A DNA stretch of 64,000 nt from positions 22,524 to 86,523 of the forward strand of contig JANQHB010000024.1 of the NCBI GenBank assembly GCA_028277225.1, in the 5' to 3' direction. Both the position numbers and the translations under genes were made by a program. The DNA comes from Chlorobium sp. Lineage in GTDB: Bacteria > Bacteroidota > Chlorobiia > Chlorobiales > Chlorobiaceae. The notes below the pieces were generated by a model. The model ran no database searches and was not told the DNA's origin. It was given only the letters and a program-made list of their open reading frames with translations. Position 1 is the first letter of the stretch. Each line of letters begins with the position of its first letter. This document shows, in pieces, positions 42,561-51,204 of the stretch.

Positions 42561-42929
42561 ATGATCCAGAAAGAGTCAAATCTGGTTGTGGCCGACAACA
42601 GCGGCGCTAAAAAGGTTCGGTGCATCCATGTGTTCGGTGGTACAGGCAGACGTTATGCCGGTCTTGGAGATCAGATCATGGTGACCGTCAAAGCGGCGGT
42701 TCCGGGTGGAGTTGTCAAGAAAAAAGAGGTGTCCAAGGCTGTTGTCGTCCGTTGTGCCAAGGAGCAGAGGCGTAAGGACGGTTCATATATCCGCTTTGAC
42801 GAAAATGCCGTTGTTCTGCTCAATGCACAGGGTGAACCGAGGGGGACACGTATTTTCGGCCCTGTTGCCAGGGAACTGAGAGACAGGAAGTATATGAAAA
42901 TTGTATCATTGGCCCCTGAGGTGCTTTGA
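42561..42929 (+). CDS. rplN: 50S ribosomal protein L14
   Basis: A 122-residue intersubunit bridge protein: MIQKESNLVVADNSGAKKV at the start and FGPVARELRDRKYMKIVSLAPEVL at the end. A tRNA-Gly gene follows within 20 bases on the same strand. Confidence 0.98.
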   Translation: MIQKESNLVVADNSGAKKVRCIHVFGGTGRRYAGLGDQIMVTVKAAVPGGVVKKKEVSKAVVVRCAKEQRRKDGSYIRFDENAVVLLNAQGEPRGTRIFGPVARELRDRKYMKIVSLAPEVL

Positions 42930-42946
42930 GGGGGAAGTGATTGCAA

Positions 42947-43019
42947 GCGGGAGTAACTCAGCTGGTAGAGTCACAGCCTTCCAAGCTGTTGGTCGCGGGT
43001 TCGAGTCCCGTCTCCCGCT
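42947..43019 (+). tRNA. tRNA-Gly (anticodon TCC) inside the spc operon
   Basis: A full cloverleaf: acceptor GCGGGAG / CTCCCGC, D arm with AACTCAGCTGGTAGAGT, anticodon stem ACAGC/GCTGT with loop CTTCCAA (anticodon TCC), T arm GCGGGTTCGAGTCCCGT. CCA is not encoded. It lies 17 bases after rplN and 33 bases before rplX, on the same strand, so it is probably cut out of the ribosomal protein transcript. Confidence 0.96.
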
Positions 43020-43052
43020 CAGGTTTTGAGAATAATAGCTTCGGGATAAAAC

Positions 43053-43295
43053 ATGAAAACAGGTATACAGAAAGCCGGCCTGCATGTCAGGAAAAATGAC
43101 ACGGTCGTTGTCATCGCAGGAAATGACAAGGGAAAAACCGGGAAGGTTCTTCGGGTATTCCCTCAGAAAAACAGAGTGATTGTCGAAGGGGTGAATATCA
43201 GGAAGCGGCACGTGCGTCCATCACAGTCGCATCCCCAGGGGGCTATCATCGAGCGTGAATTTCCCATCCACGCATCGAATGTCAAAAAGAGTTAA
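43053..43295 (+). CDS. rplX: 50S ribosomal protein L24
   Basis: An 80-residue KOW-domain protein that initiates 50S assembly (VRKNDTVVVIAGNDKGKTGKVLRVFPQKNRVIVEGVN). It is shorter than the E. coli protein (104). It begins 33 bases after tRNA-Gly. Confidence 0.96.
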   Translation: MKTGIQKAGLHVRKNDTVVVIAGNDKGKTGKVLRVFPQKNRVIVEGVNIRKRHVRPSQSHPQGAIIEREFPIHASNVKKS

Positions 43296-43338
43296 GGGTT
43301 TTACAAACAAAGCAGGATGACAAAGACCATCCTGATCA

Positions 43339-43977
43339 ATGGTTAAGACGACGATGGCAGACAAGAAAAAAGTTAAAGGCAAAGGGAAGGAAACGGAGCA
43401 GAATCAGGAGCAAAGCGGTGATATTCCTGTTCCCCGCCTTGAGACGACCTATAAGGAGACGGTTGTGCCGGCGCTGATCGACCGGTTCAGGTACAAAAAT
43501 AAAATGATGGTTCCGAAGCTCTCCAAAATATCGATCAATATCGGTGTCGGAGAAGCCGTAGCCGAACCCAAGCTTCTCGAAACGGCAATACAGGAACTGG
43601 GTCAGATAACCGGACAAAAACCTCAGATTCGCAAGTCGAGGAAGGCAATTTCGAATTTCAAGCTCCGTGAAGGTCAGGCCATTGGCTGCAGAGTGACACT
43701 CAGGAAGAAATATATGTATGAATTTCTCGAGAGGTTTGTTACATTGGCCGTCCCGAGAATTCGCGATTTCAGGGGCTTGAGTACAACAAGCTTTGACGGT
43801 CGCGGCAATTATACGGTCGGCGTCAGGGAGCAGATCATTTTTCCTGAGATCGACATCGACAAGGTACAGCGGATTCAGGGAATGGATATCAGTTTTGTTA
43901 CGACAGCGAAGACCGATGAAGAAGCATTTGCGCTACTCTCAGAGCTTGGCATGCCGTTTAGAAAAAAGAACACTTAA
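43339..43977 (+). CDS. rplE: 50S ribosomal protein L5 with N-terminal extension
   Basis: A 5S rRNA-binding protein. The core starts around residue 33 (RLETTYKETVVPALIDRF); the first 30 residues form a Lys/Glu-rich extension absent from E. coli L5. ATG 43354 is also in frame (MADKKKVKG). The rest, including KPQIRKSRKAISNFKLREGQAIGCRVTLR, is standard. Confidence 0.97.
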   Translation: MVKTTMADKKKVKGKGKETEQNQEQSGDIPVPRLETTYKETVVPALIDRFRYKNKMMVPKLSKISINIGVGEAVAEPKLLETAIQELGQITGQKPQIRKSRKAISNFKLREGQAIGCRVTLRKKYMYEFLERFVTLAVPRIRDFRGLSTTSFDGRGNYTVGVREQIIFPEIDIDKVQRIQGMDISFVTTAKTDEEAFALLSELGMPFRKKNT

Positions 43978-43989
43978 CCACGACAGAAG

Positions 43990-44259
43990 ATGGCGAAGAA
44001 AAGCGTTATCGCAAGAAACGAGAAAAGGAAGGCGCTGGTCGACAAATATGCTGCCAGGCGTGAAGAGCTGAAAAAAGCGGGTGACTACGAGGCTCTGAGC
44101 CAGCTCCCGAGAAACAGCTCTCCCACGAGGGTCAGGAACAGATGTGTTCTGACAGGAAGAGGGCGCGGCGTCTATGAGAAATTCGGATTATGCCGCCAGA
44201 TGTTCCGGAAGCTCGCCCTGGAGGGGAAATTGCCCGGGGTCAGAAAAGCAAGCTGGTAA
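43990..44259 (+). CDS. rpsN: 30S ribosomal protein S14 (zinc-free type)
   Basis: An 89-residue S14 (AKKSVIARNEKRKALVDKYAARREELK, then RNSSPTRVRNRCVLTGRGRGVYEKFGLCR). The CxxC zinc pairs of the shorter S14 form are absent, so this is the zinc-independent paralogue. Confidence 0.97.
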   Translation: MAKKSVIARNEKRKALVDKYAARREELKKAGDYEALSQLPRNSSPTRVRNRCVLTGRGRGVYEKFGLCRQMFRKLALEGKLPGVRKASW

Positions 44260-44320
44260 GACGATGCGGAGTGTTAAGCCGCACAAGAATTCATTTTGAA
44301 AGAGAAATTAACAGTGTACT

Positions 44321-44716
44321 ATGCCTGTAACCGATTCTATTGCCGATTATATTACCCGTATCAGAAATGCCGGTAATGCGAAGAATACAACGACCGATAT
44401 ACCGTATTCAAAGCTCAAGGAGAACGTATCGAAGCTTCTTGTCGAGAAGGGATACATTAAAAGTTTTACGGTTATTACCTCAGAACAGTTTCCGTTTATC
44501 CGGGTAGACCTGAAGTATACAGCTGACGGTGCACCGGCAATCAAGGAAATTACCCGGATAAGCAAACCCGGCAGAAGGGTCTATGAAGGCAAGGACCTGA
44601 GAAAATACCTTGGTGGCCTTGGTCTGTTTATTTTGTCAACATCGAAGGGTGTCATCACCGATAAAGAGGCCAGAGAACAGGGCATTGGCGGCGAAGTTCT
44701 GTTCCGCATTCTTTAA
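44321..44716 (+). CDS. rpsH: 30S ribosomal protein S8
   Basis: A 131-residue central-domain 16S rRNA binder (DSIADYITRIRNAGNA at the start and STSKGVITDKEAREQGIGGEVL near the end). In E. coli S8 autoregulates the spc operon. Confidence 0.97.
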   Translation: MPVTDSIADYITRIRNAGNAKNTTTDIPYSKLKENVSKLLVEKGYIKSFTVITSEQFPFIRVDLKYTADGAPAIKEITRISKPGRRVYEGKDLRKYLGGLGLFILSTSKGVITDKEAREQGIGGEVLFRIL

Positions 44717-44747
44717 AATTTTTCAAGCCAAAGCGTTAAGGGAAATC

Positions 44748-45287
44748 ATGTCACGAATAGGAAAAATGCCGGTCAAACTGGCTGACAAGGCGAAGATTGA
44801 GATTAAAGACAACCTGATCACGGTTACAGGTCCGAAAGGAACGCTGCAGCAGGCAATGGTTCCCGAGGTGAGCATCGATGTGAATGACGGAGAGATTACT
44901 GTTTCCAGGATTGATGACAGCAAAAGGTCAAAGGCGATGCATGGTTTGTACAGGGTGCTTGTCAGTAATATGGTCGAAGGGGTGACAAGCGGTTTTACCA
45001 GGAAGCTCCTGGTAAACGGCGTAGGGTTCCGGGCTGAGAAAAAAAGCGATTTTCTTGCTCTCTCGCTCGGGTTTTCTCACATGATCTACTTCAAGGCACC
45101 TGACGATATTTCTATCGAGTGTCCCGATCCGACCTCGATTGTCATCAGCGGTATCGATAAGGCGCTGGTAGGACAGGTCGCGGCTAAAATCCGGTCTTTC
45201 CGCAAACCTGAGCCGTATCGGGGTAAAGGAATCAGGTATTCCGATGAGTATGTACGCCGCAAGGAAGGTAAGGCCGCAGGTAAATAA
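44748..45287 (+). CDS. rplF: 50S ribosomal protein L6
   Basis: A 179-residue two-domain L6 starting at ATG 44748 (MSRIGKMPVKL). C-terminal RSFRKPEPYRGKGIRYSDEYVRRKEGK is diagnostic. The frame is open back into rpsH, which is coincidental. Confidence 0.97.
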   Translation: MSRIGKMPVKLADKAKIEIKDNLITVTGPKGTLQQAMVPEVSIDVNDGEITVSRIDDSKRSKAMHGLYRVLVSNMVEGVTSGFTRKLLVNGVGFRAEKKSDFLALSLGFSHMIYFKAPDDISIECPDPTSIVISGIDKALVGQVAAKIRSFRKPEPYRGKGIRYSDEYVRRKEGKAAGK

Positions 45288-45343
45288 GCTATGAACCGAT
45301 GGCAGGCGACTGCCGGGACAATAATCTATTCAGGATAAAGAAA

Positions 45344-45703
45344 ATGGGACAAGACAGAAGCATTCTGCGAAGGCAGAAAATCAAAAGACGCAGTAAAGCC
45401 AGGGGGCAGGGAACACCGGAAAAACCGAGACTATGTGTCTACAGGAGTCTGTCGCAGATTTATGCTCAGTTGGTCGATGATAATAGCGGTTCCACACTTC
45501 TTGCCGTTTCAAGCAATTCGCCGGAAAACAGGGAGATGAAAGGTTCTAAAACCGAGATAAGCCACGAGATCGGGAAGCAGATAGGTGCCAGGGCTGTTGA
45601 AAAAGGGATAACGAAAGTGATATTCGACCGTAACGGCTTCCGCTACCATGGCAGGGTTCGTGCCCTCGCTGAAGGTGCCCGGGAAGCAGGGCTGGTCTTT
45701 TAA
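45344..45703 (+). CDS. rplR: 50S ribosomal protein L18
   Basis: A 119-residue 5S rRNA-binding protein from ATG 45344 (GQDRSILRRQKIKRRSK). The C-terminal FDRNGFRYHGRVRALAEGAREAGL is conserved. The frame is open to 45299, but those residues do not match the family. Confidence 0.96.
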   Translation: MGQDRSILRRQKIKRRSKARGQGTPEKPRLCVYRSLSQIYAQLVDDNSGSTLLAVSSNSPENREMKGSKTEISHEIGKQIGARAVEKGITKVIFDRNGFRYHGRVRALAEGAREAGLVF

Positions 45704-45717
45704 ACAATACAAAGAGA

Positions 45718-46242
45718 ATGTTCATGTCGAAGAAAACCGCGAAAAATATCAAGCCCGGAGAGTTGAATCTCAAGGAAAAGCTGGTTCATATCAACAGAAC
45801 AGCCAAGGTTGTCAAAGGCGGCAAAAGATTCGGTTTCAATGCCATTGTCGTCGTTGGTGACAAGGAAGGGCATGTCGGTTACGGTCTTGGCAAGGCAAAC
45901 GAAGTGCAGGACGCTATTGCCAAAGGGGTTGAAGACGGCAAGAAGAATGTTATCAAGGTTCCTATCGTCAAAGGAACCATACCTCACCAGATTCTGGCAA
46001 AATACGGTTCTGCAAAAGTTATGATGAAGCCGGCCACACCAGGTACGGGTCTGATAGCGGGCGGGGCGGTTCGTGCCGTACTCGAGATGGCAGGTATCCA
46101 CGATATTCTGGCGAAATCGCTTGGTTCGTCGAATCCGCATAACGTTGTGAAAGCTGCGATCAGCGGACTTGAAAGTATTTCCGATGCCTATGATGTCGGT
46201 GAAAGACGATCAAAAAGTCTGAACGAGGTTTTTGAAAGCTAA
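45718..46242 (+). CDS. rpsE: 30S ribosomal protein S5
   Basis: A 172-174-residue S5 with double-stranded-RNA-binding N domain (KLVHINRTAKVVKGGKRFGFNAIVVVGD). ATG 45724 (MSKKTAKN) is as likely as ATG 45718. Confidence 0.97.
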   Translation: MFMSKKTAKNIKPGELNLKEKLVHINRTAKVVKGGKRFGFNAIVVVGDKEGHVGYGLGKANEVQDAIAKGVEDGKKNVIKVPIVKGTIPHQILAKYGSAKVMMKPATPGTGLIAGGAVRAVLEMAGIHDILAKSLGSSNPHNVVKAAISGLESISDAYDVGERRSKSLNEVFES

Positions 46243-46258
46243 ACGGGGTGAGTGAATA

Positions 46259-46444
46259 ATGAGTGATAAAAAGCTGACCATTACCCAGGTGCGGAGTATC
46301 ATCGGATGTACCAGGAAACAGAAAGAGACCATCAAGTCACTGGGGCTCGGCAGGCCGAATTATTCGGTCGAAAAACCCGACAATCCCTGTACGAGAGGGC
46401 AGATAAGGGTTGTTGAGCATCTGGTGAAAGTCGAGGAACGGTAA
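46259..46444 (+). CDS. rpmD: 50S ribosomal protein L30
   Basis: A 61-residue protein (KKLTITQVRSIIGCTRKQKETIKSLGL). It is in the standard place between rpsE and rplO. Confidence 0.95.
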   Translation: MSDKKLTITQVRSIIGCTRKQKETIKSLGLGRPNYSVEKPDNPCTRGQIRVVEHLVKVEER

Positions 46445-46479
46445 GAGTATCAATAACAGCAAGTCAGGGATTGAATAAA

Positions 46480-47028
46480 ATGGATTTACGTTCACTACGT
46501 CCGGCTGAAGGTTCGGTAAAGAATAAAAAAAGGATTGGCAGGGGACCGGGATCCGGTAACGGTACCACGGCCGGCAAGGGAAACAAGGGCCAGCAGTCCA
46601 GAAGCGGGTACTCACGACCGATCTCGGAAGGCGGTCAGATGCCGATTTACAGAAGACTGCCCAAGTTTGGTTTTACCAAACCGAACAGGAAGAATGTTAT
46701 ACCGGTCAATCTGTCACAGATTGAGCACTGGATTGAAAACAAAAAGGCTTCCGGGGCAATAACTCTTGAAGATCTCAAGAAACTCTGCAGCGCCAGCCGT
46801 TCGGATTATTTCAAGATCCTCGGTAACGGAGAGCTGAAAACCGCTGTTTCGATAACCGCACATTTCATCAGCAAAACGGCCGAAGAAAAGATAAAGCAGG
46901 CAGGAGGAACAGTCACGCTTGCGTCCCGAACACTGCTCGAAGCGGAAAGAATGAAGGAACTTCCTGTGGAAGAGGCGTTGATGCAGCCGAAAGTGGCGGT
47001 GAAAAAGAAAAAAGAAAAGAAGTCCTGA
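46480..47028 (+). CDS. rplO: 50S ribosomal protein L15
   Basis: A 182-residue protein from ATG 46480 (MDLRSLRPAEGS). The Gly/Arg-rich N-terminal loop (KKRIGRGPGSGNGTTAGKGNKGQ) is typical. A Lys-rich C-terminal tail (KVAVKKKKEKKS) makes it longer than E. coli L15 (144). Confidence 0.96.
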   Translation: MDLRSLRPAEGSVKNKKRIGRGPGSGNGTTAGKGNKGQQSRSGYSRPISEGGQMPIYRRLPKFGFTKPNRKNVIPVNLSQIEHWIENKKASGAITLEDLKKLCSASRSDYFKILGNGELKTAVSITAHFISKTAEEKIKQAGGTVTLASRTLLEAERMKELPVEEALMQPKVAVKKKKEKKS

Positions 47029-47048
47029 AACACGCTCATTGATACTCT

Positions 47049-48374
47049 ATGAAGCTGACTGAGAGCCTTCAGAATATTAACAAAATACCCGAGCTGCGGC
47101 AGCGGATAATCTACACGCTGCTGCTGTTGATTATTTACAGGATCGGATCCCACATAACATTGCCCGGCGTTGATGCCGCGGCGGTTTCGAGCGCTTCCCA
47201 GAGCCATGCCAATGACCTGTTCGGCCTGTTCGACCTCTTTGTCGGCGGCGCATTTGCCAGGGCTTCGATATTCTCGCTCGGGATCATGCCGTACATCTCG
47301 GCCTCGATCATCATACAGCTACTGGGGGCGGTGACGCCGTATTTCCAGAAACTGCAGAAAGAGGGAGAAGAAGGGCGCCAGAAAATCAACCAGTATACCA
47401 GGTTTGGAACGGTTATCGTTTCGGCACTTCAGGCATGGGGCGTGAGTGTGAGCCTTTCGAGTCCGGCTACATTCAAGACCCCGGTTGTCCCTGATCCCGG
47501 ATTTTTCTTTATTCTGACGACGGTTGTGATTCTCACTGCCAGTACGCTGTTCATCATGTGGCTCGGGGAAAAAATAACCGAAAGCGGGATCGGCAACGGT
47601 ATATCATTGATTATCATGATCGGTATTCTTGCAGGATTTCCGCAGTCGCTCTATGCCGAGTTCCAGTCAGTTTCGCTCGGGAGTAAAAACTGGATAGTCG
47701 AAGCCGTTATTCTTGCCCTGATGGGTGTCATCGTTGCTGCGGTGGTTATTCTCACTGTCGGGACAAGGCGGATTCCTGTTCAGCATGCCAAAAGAGTTGT
47801 AGGAAGGAAGATGTACGGGGGAGGAACACAGTATATTCCGATGAGGGTCAATACTGCAGGTGTTATGCCGATTATTTTCGCTCAGTCCATTATGTTTCTG
47901 CCGAGTACATTCGTCTCCTTTTTTCCCGAGAGCGAGGTTATGCAGAATGTCGCCAATATTTTTGCCTATGATTCATGGTGGTATGCTGTGATGTTCGGCT
48001 CAATGATCGTCTTTTTTACCTATTTCTATACAGCGATAGCATTCAACCCGAAAGATGTTGCCGACACAATGAGGCGGCAGGGAGGGTTTATTCCGGGAGT
48101 TCGGCCCGGCAAAAGCACTGCAGACTTCATCGACAACATTCTTACCAGGATCACGCTTCCGGGCGCGATATCTCTGGCTTTGATTGCTGTCCTGCCGACC
48201 TTTCTTACAAAATTCGCTAACGTGACACCCGGTTTTGCACAGTTTTTCGGGGGGACAAGCCTTCTGATTATTGTTGGCGTGGGCCTCGATACGCTTCAGC
48301 AGGTCGAAAGCCATTTGCTGATGCGCCATTATGACGGCTTCATGAAGTCGGGTAAGGTGCGAGGCCGCAGGTAG
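47049..48374 (+). CDS. secY: Protein translocase subunit SecY
   Basis: The 441-residue channel subunit of the Sec translocon with ten predicted membrane helices. Landmarks are the plug region (GSHITLPGVDAAA), the motif GIMPYISASIIIQLL, and the cytosolic loop KEGEEGRQKINQYTR used for SecA/ribosome docking. It lies in its standard spc-operon place between rplO and map. Confidence 0.98.
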   Translation: MKLTESLQNINKIPELRQRIIYTLLLLIIYRIGSHITLPGVDAAAVSSASQSHANDLFGLFDLFVGGAFARASIFSLGIMPYISASIIIQLLGAVTPYFQKLQKEGEEGRQKINQYTRFGTVIVSALQAWGVSVSLSSPATFKTPVVPDPGFFFILTTVVILTASTLFIMWLGEKITESGIGNGISLIIMIGILAGFPQSLYAEFQSVSLGSKNWIVEAVILALMGVIVAAVVILTVGTRRIPVQHAKRVVGRKMYGGGTQYIPMRVNTAGVMPIIFAQSIMFLPSTFVSFFPESEVMQNVANIFAYDSWWYAVMFGSMIVFFTYFYTAIAFNPKDVADTMRRQGGFIPGVRPGKSTADFIDNILTRITLPGAISLALIAVLPTFLTKFANVTPGFAQFFGGTSLLIIVGVGLDTLQQVESHLLMRHYDGFMKSGKVRGRR

Positions 48375-48394
48375 CCGCAAGGTACAACCCGTTT

Positions 48395-49171
48395 ATGATT
48401 ACGATCAAGAGCCATCGGGAAATTGAGCTTATGAGAGCATCCGGCGCTATTGTAGCGCAGGTTCTCGACATGATAGGACGCGAAGTAAAGGAAGGAATGA
48501 ATACTCTGGAACTCGACCGTATGGCCGAATCCTATATTCGCGATAACGATGGTGTGCCGAGTTTTCTCAATTATGCGCCCAAAGGTGATCCCAGCGTCAA
48601 ACCCTATCCCGCCACTCTTTGCGTTTCGATCAACGAAGAGGTTGTCCATGGCGTGCCTGATGCCAGGAAGATCATACGGAATGGAGATATTGTGTCGGTA
48701 GATTGCGGCGTTTTCAAGGGCGGCTACCATGGTGATTCTGCAAGAACCTACCTTATCGGTGAGGTCGACCCAAAAGTACAGGAACTTGTTCGTGTGACCA
48801 GAGAGTGCCTTGAAAGGGGGATCGATCAGGCGAGAGCGGGAAACCGTCTTCATGACATATCTGCAGCCGTTGAGAGCCATGCCCGTTCACATGGTTTCAA
48901 TGTTATCGAAAATATGGTCGGCCACGGAATCGGCACTGAACTTCATGAAGAGCCGCCGGTACCCAATTACGGGAGAAAAAATACAGGGATGAAACTGAGG
49001 GAAGGCATGGGCCTGGCAATCGAACCGATGATTGCGATGGGGCGATCGAGAAATGCCGTATCGAAGAACGGAGCATGGGTTGCCGTAACCGAAGACGGTA
49101 TGCCGTCAGCCCATTTCGAGCATACGATTATCGTCAGGAAGGGCGAGGCCGATATCATGACGTTGTCGTAA
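48395..49171 (+). CDS. map: Methionine aminopeptidase type I
   Basis: Removes initiator Met from nascent proteins. The 258-residue enzyme keeps all metal ligands: Asp in VDCGVFKGGYHGD, His in GHGIGTELHE, Glu in AIEPMIA and Glu in FEHTIIV; the substrate His is in EEVVHGVPD. It sits between secY and infA as in many bacteria. Confidence 0.97.
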   Translation: MITIKSHREIELMRASGAIVAQVLDMIGREVKEGMNTLELDRMAESYIRDNDGVPSFLNYAPKGDPSVKPYPATLCVSINEEVVHGVPDARKIIRNGDIVSVDCGVFKGGYHGDSARTYLIGEVDPKVQELVRVTRECLERGIDQARAGNRLHDISAAVESHARSHGFNVIENMVGHGIGTELHEEPPVPNYGRKNTGMKLREGMGLAIEPMIAMGRSRNAVSKNGAWVAVTEDGMPSAHFEHTIIVRKGEADIMTLS

Positions 49172-49215
49172 CAGAGCCCATAAAGTCGATAAAAACCAGA
49201 AAAAAGGAGCAAGCA

Positions 49216-49434
49216 TTGGCCAAGGAAGACGCGATTGAAGTTGAAGGTGAGATTCTCGAGGCGCTGCCGAACGCCCAGTTCAAGGTAAAGCTTGAAAACG
49301 GACTTGAAATTCTGGCGCACGTATCGGGGAAAATCCGGATGCATTACATCAGGATTCTTCCAGGTGACAAAGTCAAGGTGCAGATTTCGCCATATGATCT
49401 TTCAAAGGGAAGAATCACCTACAGGTACAAGTGA
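49216..49434 (+). CDS. infA: Translation initiation factor IF-1
   Basis: A 72-residue OB-fold protein (AKEDAIEVEGEILEALPNAQFKVKLENG ... GKIRMHYIRILPGDKV). The start is TTG 49216 with AAAAGGAGC about six bases upstream; an extended frame to 49075 overlaps map and lacks homology. Confidence 0.96.
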   Translation: MAKEDAIEVEGEILEALPNAQFKVKLENGLEILAHVSGKIRMHYIRILPGDKVKVQISPYDLSKGRITYRYK

Positions 49435-49436
49435 TG

Positions 49437-49459
49437 CGTTCGGTGTAGAGCGTTTTTTT
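49437..49459 (+). terminator. Possible weak terminator after infA
   Basis: A 5-bp stem CGTTC (49437-49441) / GAGCG (49448-49452) with one G-U pair is followed by seven T. It is weak but well placed at the junction between the map-infA part and rpmJ. Confidence 0.3.
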
Positions 49460-49472
49460 GTTTCTGGGCGGC

Positions 49473-49502
49473 TTGGATATTGTTCTTAATATTTCCTATA
49501 TT
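49473..49502 (+). promoter_or_regulatory. Candidate promoter for the rpmJ-rpsM-rpsK-rpsD-rpoA-rplQ segment
   Basis: TTGGAT (49473-49478) and TATATT (49497-49502), 18 bases apart, resemble a sigma-70 promoter in the 116-base gap before rpmJ. The idea is strengthened by the T-run hairpin just upstream. Confidence 0.35.
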
Positions 49503-49550
49503 AAAGGCCTTTTCTGTTTTGGGTCAAATTATTCATAGAAGGTATTGATC

Positions 49551-49667
49551 ATGAAAGTGTATTCATCTATAAAAAAACGTTGCGAGCACTGCCGTATTAT
49601 CAGGCGCAGGGGCAGAAGGTATGTGATCTGCAAGGTGAATCCGAGCCACAAGCAGCGTCAGGGCTGA
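49551..49667 (+). CDS. rpmJ: 50S ribosomal protein L36
   Basis: A 38-residue protein read directly from the sequence: ATG at 49551, TGA ending at 49667. The zinc motif CEHC ... CKVNPSH is complete, so it is the zinc-binding type. It lies in its normal place between infA and rpsM. Confidence 0.96.
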   Translation: MKVYSSIKKRCEHCRIIRRRGRRYVICKVNPSHKQRQG

Positions 49668-49708
49668 CGAGGTATACTGTATCCGGAATAACGAATTATT
49701 AAAGAACC

Positions 49709-50086
49709 ATGAGGATTGCTGGAGTAAATTTGCCGTTGAACAAACACGCTGTCATTGCATTGACGCACATTTACGGTATCGGGAGAACATCGGCAAATAC
49801 TATTCTTGAGCGGGCCGGCATAGATCCTTCAAGGAAGGTGTCGGAGTTGAATGACGACGAAGCTCATACGATCAGGGAGATTATCGCCGAAGATTACATA
49901 GTGGAAGGACAGGCGAGAGGTGAGCAGCAGCTTGCTCTCAAGCGGTTGATGGATATTGGCTGTTACCGGGGTCTTCGTCACCGGCGGTCGTTACCGGTGA
50001 GGGGGCAGCGTACACAGACAAACGCGCGAACAAGAAAAGGCAGGCGCAAGACTGTCGCAGGCAAGAAAAAAGCGGTCAAGAAATAA
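49709..50086 (+). CDS. rpsM: 30S ribosomal protein S13
   Basis: A 125-residue protein with a helix-two-turns-helix and a Lys/Arg-rich tail; RIAGVNLPLNKHAVIALTHIYGIGRTSA and GLRHRRSLPVRGQRTQTNARTRKGRRKT are diagnostic. Confidence 0.98.
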   Translation: MRIAGVNLPLNKHAVIALTHIYGIGRTSANTILERAGIDPSRKVSELNDDEAHTIREIIAEDYIVEGQARGEQQLALKRLMDIGCYRGLRHRRSLPVRGQRTQTNARTRKGRRKTVAGKKKAVKK

Positions 50087-50136
50087 GAATCCGTAGTTGG
50101 GGCAGCAAACACTGATATCAAAGATTGTAAAGATAC

Positions 50137-50520
50137 ATGGCTACATCAAGCAGAAAAAAGAAGAAGGTAAAAGTTACTTCTGAAGGTACGGTGCATATCA
50201 AGGCGTCGTTCAACAATGTACTGGTCACGATCACCGACATGCAGGGCAATACGGTTTCCTGGTCGAGTGCGGGGAAGAACGGCTTCAAGGGATCGAAAAA
50301 AAATACGCCTTACGCATCACAGATCACCTCTGAAGCGGCTGCCAAAGAAGCCTATGATCTGGGTATGCGTTATGTGCATGTGCTTATCAAGGGGCCGGGC
50401 TCAGGTCGCGATGCTGCCATCAGGGCCTTGCAGGGCGCAGGTCTCGAAGTCCGGTCCATCAAGGATATAACGCCTCTTCCTCACAACGGCTGCAGGCCGC
50501 CGAAGCGCAGAAGGGTCTGA
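50137..50520 (+). CDS. rpsK: 30S ribosomal protein S11
   Basis: A 127-residue platform protein that contacts the Shine-Dalgarno helix: HIKASFNNVLVTITDMQGN, GPGSGRDAAIRALQ and DITPLPHNGCRPPKRRRV are conserved. Confidence 0.98.
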   Translation: MATSSRKKKKVKVTSEGTVHIKASFNNVLVTITDMQGNTVSWSSAGKNGFKGSKKNTPYASQITSEAAAKEAYDLGMRYVHVLIKGPGSGRDAAIRALQGAGLEVRSIKDITPLPHNGCRPPKRRRV

Positions 50521-50563
50521 TCACCGGTTATCCAACAAGAATATTTCAATGAGTTAATTTGAT

Positions 50564-51175
50564 ATGGCAAGATTCAGAGGTTCAATCACGAAAGTTTCAA
50601 GGAGATTGGGGATTGCTCTTTCGCCAAAGGCTGAAAAATATCTTGAAAGGCGACCATACGCGCCTGGAGAACATGGCCAGTCCAGAAGGGGGAAAGTATC
50701 GGAATACGCGTTGCAGCTTCGTGAAAAGCAGAAGATGAAATATCTCTACGGTGTTCTTGAAAAACAGTTCAGGAACTACTACAAGAAGGCTGTTGCGCAG
50801 CGCGGTGTTACCGGTGACAACCTTGTAAAACTTCTTGAAAGACGTTTTGACAATGTGGTTTTCCGGGCGGGATTTTCGCCGTCGAGAGCTGGGGCAAGAC
50901 AGTTGGTTACCCATGGACACCTCATGGTGAACGGTAGAAAAGTCAATATTCCTTCGTATCTGATGAAGCCGGGTGACGCTATAGAATTCAGGCAGAAAAG
51001 CCGGAACCTCGATGTGGTAGCAGATTCGCTCAACAAGGCTCCGGAGTCAAGAATTCCTTCATGGATACAGGTCGACAAGGCGCATAAAAAAGCGGTGTTC
51101 CTTGCCATTCCCGAGCGTGAAGAGGTTCAGGAACAGTTCAACGAACAGCTTGTAGTTGAGTTATACTCCAAGTGA
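50564..51175 (+). CDS. rpsD: 30S ribosomal protein S4
   Basis: A 203-residue 16S rRNA 5'-domain nucleator with the S4 RNA-binding motif (LVTHGHLMVNGRKVNIPSYLMKPGD). Without an N-terminal zinc pair. In E. coli it controls the alpha operon. Confidence 0.97.
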   Translation: MARFRGSITKVSRRLGIALSPKAEKYLERRPYAPGEHGQSRRGKVSEYALQLREKQKMKYLYGVLEKQFRNYYKKAVAQRGVTGDNLVKLLERRFDNVVFRAGFSPSRAGARQLVTHGHLMVNGRKVNIPSYLMKPGDAIEFRQKSRNLDVVADSLNKAPESRIPSWIQVDKAHKKAVFLAIPEREEVQEQFNEQLVVELYSK

Positions 51176-51204
51176 TTTTAACGAAACTCTAAGGTATAAG
51201 GACG

